Assembly: GCA_020205615.1 (NCBI GenBank)
Contig: CM035151.1
Span: 17,462,322 to 17,526,321, forward strand
DNA from: Panax quinquefolius
Taxonomy: Eukaryota; Streptophyta; Magnoliopsida; Apiales; Araliaceae
DNA length: 64,000 bases
Direction of reading: 5' to 3'
The notes under the pieces are model-generated. The model had not been told where the DNA came from and ran no database searches. It worked only from the letters and a program-made list of their open reading frames with translations. Positions within the stretch are counted from its first letter, which is position 1, and every line of letters starts with the position of its first letter. Shown piece after piece: positions 58,529 through 64,000 of the stretch. Both the position numbers and the translations under genes were made by a program.

Positions 58529-61351
58529 TGGCGCCCCCAAAATAGGTATACATCACCCATTACGAGTTGTCAATACATGAGTGCGAAATAACTACAACTT
58601 TATTATTACAACATAAAAGCGTGAGTTTGAATACAAATATTATCTTCAGACAATATCTATACTCAAATAAATCCTCATCACATTTATTGATACATTATTT
58701 TACAAAATGGTGAGGACTACTAAACAATCCTTTCTAAAACCTTCATTCCATACCCAGGCTAAATACTTTCGCTTATATTCTAGCCTCACGAGAAAATGGA
58801 ACAAAAAGGAAAAGGGTGAGCTCAACTAGCTCGATAAAGAATATTATGACTAAGATAATATACAACAAATTATCGTTAGTCTTCAACGAGGAAAAAATAT
58901 AATAGAATACTGATAGACAACAAATTTTAAATCAATATTACATGATGAAATAATAATTCATTAGAAGAGTTAAGTAGAGAATGCAAACTACTATCTTCTA
59001 TGTATGAATTTAAAAGTTCATCGTCTATCTTTTTATCCTGTAACATCAATCGATATACATCTGGAATCAAATATTCATCTTTTTACTTTCTGAGGCCAAA
59101 GATATTCATCGATTAATTAAGTATTCATTTAAACACTGTTCATCTTTGCACTCTGGGCGAAAGATATTCTTCAAAATCATTCATCTTTGCACTACTGAGG
59201 CCAAAGATATTCTTAAGAAATCATTCATCTTTACTTTACGAGCCAAAGATATTCCATAATATCATCATTTAAGGCGAGGGATGATGAAAATATTTTTTTT
59301 AAAGCGAATCCGGTGAAACAAAATGACAAGGATTAAGGATTAAGGATTAGTACTTGGTTTTATCCACGTCCAAAAATACCTCAAAATAATCATAGTGGTG
59401 TAAAATTCAAGAATGATCAAAACATGGATCTGATCGAGTTAGTATCCGGAATAGATGTTTTGAGACGAAAAGAAGAAATTTTATTTTTTCGATTGAATAG
59501 TACAGTATCGTGAATAGTCTCATTATCGTGAATAGTCTTAGTATCGTGAATAAATAACTCAGACACCAAAAGATAGAAATTCCACAAAAAACATCTTCAC
59601 GCTTCATGAATAGTACTTTCGTGAATAGTAACTTCGTGAATAGTAACTTTCATGAATAGTAACTTCGTGAATAGTAACTTCGTGAATAGTAACTCATGAA
59701 TAGTAACCCATGAATAAGTACCCGACATGAAAAAGTTCCAAATTTGATAAAAACTTGGATCAACATTTCGATTATAATGATATTGAAGAAATAATATCAT
59801 TCTGAAAAAAAATAATATCCACTTACCTCGAAGATCGATCTTTCTAATTGAAAACAGGATATAGGCTATGACTTGGACTTGCACCGTATAGCAATACTCA
59901 AAGTATACTCAAAATACTCACAAGAATAAACTCGATAATATAGAGAGAAAACTTGATTTACGGTGTGATTTTCAATTCTAACCTAAGCACCTATTTTTAT
60001 AGGAAATTGCTTAGAACACCAAAGCGAAAAATTTAATAAATTAATAATATAATTATATTATTTTCTACACATGTCTAGAATCTGATTTCAGCCATCAAAC
60101 ACATGCCACCTTCTAGAAAAAAATAAGAAAAACGTTTTTCTAATTTTAAATATTTTAAACTTCAAAAATCAATTATTTGAACTTGAACTTCAATAATTCA
60201 TAATAAATAGCCCTTTCATCAGAAAATTCGAATCTCGCGAGTTTTTATAGGAAATTCAATTCTCTACAACTTTTCAGAAGAAAGTTTTTCCAAATTCCAA
60301 TCAGAAATTGACCAAAATCCACAAGCGGGCAATTTTACAAGTATAATCAAATTTCGATCGATAAATGGGGTCCACCGACATGTTTAACATGTTTTAAACA
60401 TTTATTGCAACAAAAATACTCTTCCTCCTCGTATACTCATATATCCCACATTCGTTGTAAAAAATATCACCGTTAATATATTATTAAAATAATATATTTA
60501 AATGAATTATTTTATCGAAAAAGATAAAATATTAATTTTCAACAATTGTCATTTTAAAATTTTTCTCCATCTATATCCACATAAAATCAATATTTTCCTC
60601 ATCATATAAATCAATAATTAATTATTCACAAATAATATTACGAGAATCACAATATTGACAACCAGGCGGTTCAAGAAAGAGGGGCTTTCGATAAAATTTC
60701 TTCTTCTTGGCCTTGATTAGGTGACCAAACCTCTCCTTAGATGCGAACTTTCTAGACATTGCCAATAATGTTATCTAATAATATTATTCGGATAATATGA
60801 ATTATTGCTTCGATAATGAAAAATCTTGTGTAATGACAATTATTGAAACAACGACAATATAAAATATCAACGCACGACAATTATTAACTCGATAAAATCT
60901 TTGAGCGATAATTCTTTGTAACCATTATTGAGTAGTAGTGCCTTCTTACGTAAGAATCAATAATTGGTGCAATCTGGTATATCTTCTTGTTCAACAACGC
61001 GCGTATTAGTGTGTTTTAACCACCGGGTATTCAACGATGATACTTGTAACAACTACTGCATGTTTATTTAAAAACAACTTATATTTGTCGTTTTCTTCAT
61101 CCAATAAACTTTCCGTTATGGGGCCCACACATGGGCTTTACGGCCGTCGTACGAATATTCCCAAGCGATCTGAATATTCCACGACCAAACGAATATTCCC
61201 AAACAATAATGAATATTTAATAACCACTTGCTTATTTTGAAATATTTGCGTATTTAACCCTTATAACTATCCACATTAATCAAATCAACCCTTACTATTT
61301 CAAAATAATAAATAAAGGAAATTCCTTTTTATTTAAAAATTTTGGGGTCTT
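58529..61351 (-). repeat. Tekay-type LTR (subfamily 1), second of the array
   Basis: The 2823 bp LTR begins TGGCGCCCCC like its partner and ends GGGGTCTT, lacking the last three bases. Its contents match 51751-54551, including hairpin repeats (59085-59240) and ACTATTCA-type repeats (59500-59720). Confidence 0.87.
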
Positions 61352-61557
61352 CTGAGAGGTCTTCTTAAAATTTAAAAAATTTAAAGATGTGTTCAAGTTG
61401 TTGGCATCGGTGGGCGACACATCCGGAATGGAATAGAAGCTGCTTGGATTAGAGTGGGAGATGAAGTTAGGAAACTCATAAGCTTGCATATACATTAACT
61501 TGGAGACTTGATTGTGTTTGTCTGACTTTCCATATATATAGCAGACGGTTGTCCGAG

Positions 61558-61800
61558 ATGTCTGTTGATCGAAGTTGGATGGAACGTAGGGTAGCCACTG
61601 ATAGGAGTGGGCTTAGCTCGAAAGTATCGTAGTGGGATTGAGCAGTTTCTCAACTTCGCTTTTGAAAGCAAGTCGGTGATGATGAGATCGGATGTCCTTG
61701 TAAGAGGTGTGTGAATGAAGTGTGGAAGGAAAGGAGTGATGTCGTATGCGACTTATTTGCGTATGGGTTCAAGCGGGGTTATCGACATGGATCTATCATG
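61558..61800 (+). pseudogene. CACTA transposase, N-terminal transposase-associated domain
   Basis: From the ATG at 61558 the frame reads MSVDRSWMERRVATDRSGL and then shifts. Next come IEQFLNFAFES near 61639, then in another frame GDDEIGCPCKRCVNE (61677-61721) and FAYGFKRGYRHGSIMG. DRSWM, F-x-x-F-A and CPC-x-x-C are the marks of PF13963, the zinc-binding domain before TNP2. Two frameshifts and a stop make it inactive. Confidence 0.85.
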
Positions 61801-62117
61801 GGGAAACTGGTTGGATGAACATGAATCGAATCGGAATCCGGAGGTGATGAAACCTTTGGTATCTTAACATGATGATAGTCGAAGCTCTTGGTTCATACTT
61901 CCAATGGAATCTGAGCGGGGGATGACGATGGCGTCGAAGCAAGAGCCGAATGATGGGGCTAAGGGTTTCATGAGTTATTGCATGAAACAATGACGCCAAT
62001 TGTATGTATGAAGACGAAAAACACACCGTCTTATCTGTCGTGACTAATTTTTACACTTCAAGATCGAGCATGACTATAGCGAGAGGTTTTTAATGAACTA
62101 TTAAGCATTGTGAAGGA

Positions 62118-63250
62118 GTGCTTACACAGGGCAATAAGTTCTTAGAGTCGTACTATGATGTGAAGAAAATGGTCAAAAGGCTCAATCTAGGGTATGAGAA
62201 GATTGATGCTTGTGAGAATGATTGTATGTTGTATTACGGTGATGTCGATAAAGATAAGAGGTCGTGTGATATTTGTGGTACAAGTAGATCTTGTGAGCAG
62301 TATGAAAAAAGGGAAAAGGCGTGCGAGAAAGATATTACGTTACTTTCCCATTGCCCAGAGGCTTCATTGATTTGTTCGTATCAACACATCTGCGAGGATA
62401 TGAATGGCACTCTACGGGACATAGTCGAAGGTCAACTAACGCACCTTTACGGCGGATGGGCTTGAGTGGAAAAATTTTGATAACAAGCACCCTCGTTTCT
62501 TTGAAGAGGTTCATGAATGTTAGGCTTGGACTTCTTAAGGATGGGTTTAATCCGTTTAACAGACCTTACACAAAGCCCTACTCAACTTGGCGGTGATTAT
62601 TGTGGTGTATAACCTCCCTCCTTCGATGTGCATGAAAGATCCTACATGTTCATGCCTTTCTTGATTCCGGGTGATAAGAGTCAGAGTAAAGACATCAATG
62701 TATACCTCAGGTCGTTAGTTGATGAGTTGAAGATGTTGTGGGAAAAAGGGGTTCAAACTTATGATGTATCTCTTAAGCAGAACTTTGACATGAGGGCAGC
62801 TTTACTGTGGACAATAAATGACTTCCCAGCGTTAGGAATGATCAGTGGATGATTCGACTCACGGGGGCTTGTCATGTCCCGTGTGCATAAATTCGATTAA
62901 AGGCGTGCGGCTCAAACATGGGGGAAAATGAGTTTCTTTGCAACATCCAGACAGTTTTTGATTGAACATCGTTATCGATGGATGAGTAGACAATTCAATC
63001 GAAAAAGAGAAAGCGTCAAGTACTGGCCGTCTTTTTTGGGTCAAGCGGTGTTGAGTTGGATTAGTCGTTTGAAGTTTCCACCTCCGGGGAAGAATCACAG
63101 TTAGAGCGAGCTTATGGTTACTGACAAGGTTCCTGGCTTGGACACACAGATCCATATTCTTTGACACGCCTTATTGGGCTACACTCTGCATCCGTCATTG
63201 TTTAGATCCGATCATCTTTGAGAAAAACGTGTTGATAACATTTTTTATCT
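62118..63250 (+). pseudogene. CACTA transposase TNP2 catalytic region
   Basis: The first block reads SYYDVKKMVKRLNLGYEKID, then ACENDCMLYYGDVDKD and CDICGTSR (62145-62290), the opening of PF02992. After frame changes, further blocks read FMNVRLGLLKDGFNPFNRPY (62510-62570), a FMPFLIPGDKSQSKDINVYL segment (62649-62708), and VQTYDVSLKQNFDMRAALL with WTINDFPALG (62752-62838). Beyond 62860 only scattered pieces remain, such as RYRWMSRQFNRKRE. TNP2 cuts the CACTA ends; a DDE-type core is expected but its acidic residues cannot be placed with certainty. At least five frame breaks occur, so the gene is dead as written. Confidence 0.88.
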
Positions 63251-63479
63251 GATCCTAGATGCCACTTTGGTAGAACAAAGGACAACAACAAGTCGAGGCT
63301 TGATTTGGTAGAAATGAACATAGGGAAGATTTGTGGGTACATGTCGGGGAGGGTAGTAAAGGCAGTAACGCCTAAAAAAGTGAATATACTTTGACCGAGA
63401 ACAGTTGATATTGATATGTAATTAGATCGATTGGTTTGAAGCTCCCGGATGGATATTCTTGAATATAGCAAGGTGTTGT

Positions 63480-64000
63480 AAAAGTCGAAGAAATTTGAAG
63501 TTTCGGGGTCTCAAAAGTCATGATTATCACGTATTCATGCGAAGTTGATCCTGTGGCATTTATCGACTTATTCTTTGAAGCGTGTGGTTGAAGCAATCGA
63601 CAAAGCTTTCTAATTTCTTGAGAGATCTATGCTTGGCGGACTTGAGTTCAAAGACATAGATAAAATGGAGATGCGAGATAGTGGAAATAATGTGCAAGTT
63701 AGAAATGATCTTCCCTCCATCGTTTTTTGATTCAATGGAGCATTTGCCTATTCACTTGCCATACGAAGCTAAGTTTGGCGGTCCCGTACAATATAGATGG
63801 ATGTATCCATTCGAGAGGTAATGACATTAATTGATGTTAAATACGGTAAAATGTTCATTTTTTCTTGCTAATCTATATATCACATAGATATATGCGACGT
63901 CTAAAGCAAAAGGTGAAGAATAGAGCCCGTGTAGAGGGGTCGATTGCTGAAAGTTATGTTATGGAGGAACTTGTTAATTTACGCTCGTTGTACTTTGTCT
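63480..64000 (+). pseudogene. CACTA transposase DUF4218 region, runs off the window
   Basis: Blocks in two frames read GLKSHDYHVFM (63509-63541), then PVAFIDLFFEACG, and then CKLEMIFPPSFFDSMEHLPI followed by HLPYEAKFGGPVQYRWMYPFER (63690-63817). A GT at 63818 and AG at 63886-63887 bound a 70-base intron, after which YMRRLKQKVKNRARVEGSI and AESYVMEELVNL follow to the window end. These are hallmark motifs of PF13960, which follows TNP2 in plant CACTA transposases. The second half is in frame across the intron; the first half has at least two frameshifts. Confidence 0.88.

Larger units (their letters stand above)
48161..61351 (-). mobile_element. Gypsy array: truncated internal - LTR - internal - LTR
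   Basis: Two copies of the same internal region (48161-51750 and 54552-58528) alternate with two LTRs (51751-54551 and 58529-61351), all on the minus strand. The left copy is cut in the integrase region at 48161, so the expected left LTR and pol end are missing. The right LTR ends GGGGTCTT, without the final ACA. No target duplication is evident, and the CACTA flanks read AGACCTCACAG (48150-48160) and CTGAGAGGTCT-like (61352-61362), near-inverted copies of each other. Both internal copies share the same deletions. Confidence 0.85.
47022..64000 (+). mobile_element. CACTA (En/Spm) element, left part; extends past the window
   Basis: The terminus CACTACAAAAAAAAGGG starts at 47022 inside the gypsy LTR, with CTA before it as the likely three-base target duplication. 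Subterminal repeats run to 47290 and are followed by a leader with CT-rich sequence. A gypsy array fills 48161-61351. From 61352 onward a plus-strand CACTA transposase is encoded. That the transposase belongs to this terminus is an inference from orientation, order and lack of another plus-strand CACTA left end nearby. Confidence 0.7.

Overview
The window is plant nuclear DNA, most likely from an AT-rich eudicot. The support is spliced plant genes with GT..AG introns, Ty3/gypsy (Tekay/Del and Tat/Ogre lineages), Ty1/copia and CACTA (En/Spm) elements nested in one another, and long (TA)n tracts. I see no prokaryotic features, tRNA, rRNA or CRISPR. The species cannot be named from the sequence.

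Layout. (1) 1-2697: 3' end of a plus-strand Tekay-type gypsy element (last pol codons, polypurine tract, 2.57 kb LTR), inserted into the gag of a minus-strand Tat/Ogre-type element. (2) 2698-~9.7 kb: Tat/Ogre sequence, with gag start, leader, tRNA-Arg-type primer site, one 2.77 kb LTR, polypurine tract and 3' region, plus a plus-strand (antisense) broken plant-mobile-domain gene at 8.1-9.67 kb. (3) ~10.2-26.97 kb: 3' part of a CACTA element with a broken Transposase_24-like gene. It is split by a solo gypsy LTR (11256-25509, target duplication ACTGC), itself split by a complete minus-strand gypsy element (14690-24734, target duplication TCATC). (4) 26.97-38.94 kb: a gene-bearing island. It holds a one-exon fragment of a nuclear poly(A)-binding protein gene, an apparently intact potato-inhibitor-I-type protease inhibitor gene (31255-31912), copia and miniature-element debris, and an intact small secreted peptide gene (37625-37861) that I read as a CTNIP/SCREW-type phytocytokine precursor. 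(5) 38.94-64.0 kb: a second nest. CACTA end (38943) holds a solo gypsy LTR (40052-44674), which holds a solo copia LTR (41275-42813). The same CACTA sequence is interrupted by a plus-strand Tekay LTR (44704), which is interrupted by a second CACTA element (47022 to beyond the window), which contains a minus-strand internal-LTR-internal-LTR gypsy array (48161-61351). The CACTA transposase (associated domain, TNP2, DUF4218) resumes at 61.35 kb.

Only two genes look intact: the protease inhibitor and the secreted peptide. Both belong to families used in defence or stress signalling, but nothing here shows they are co-regulated. Every transposon coding region examined is frameshifted or interrupted.

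The most distinctive unexplained signal is a family of short hairpins in the gypsy LTRs. The loop, close to GCACTACGGGCC, is conserved while the two stem arms change, in several copies in a compensating way. A second notable pattern is the tandem, one-LTR-shared architecture seen independently in the Tat/Ogre and Tekay elements. I found no clear candidate for a wholly new biological system.
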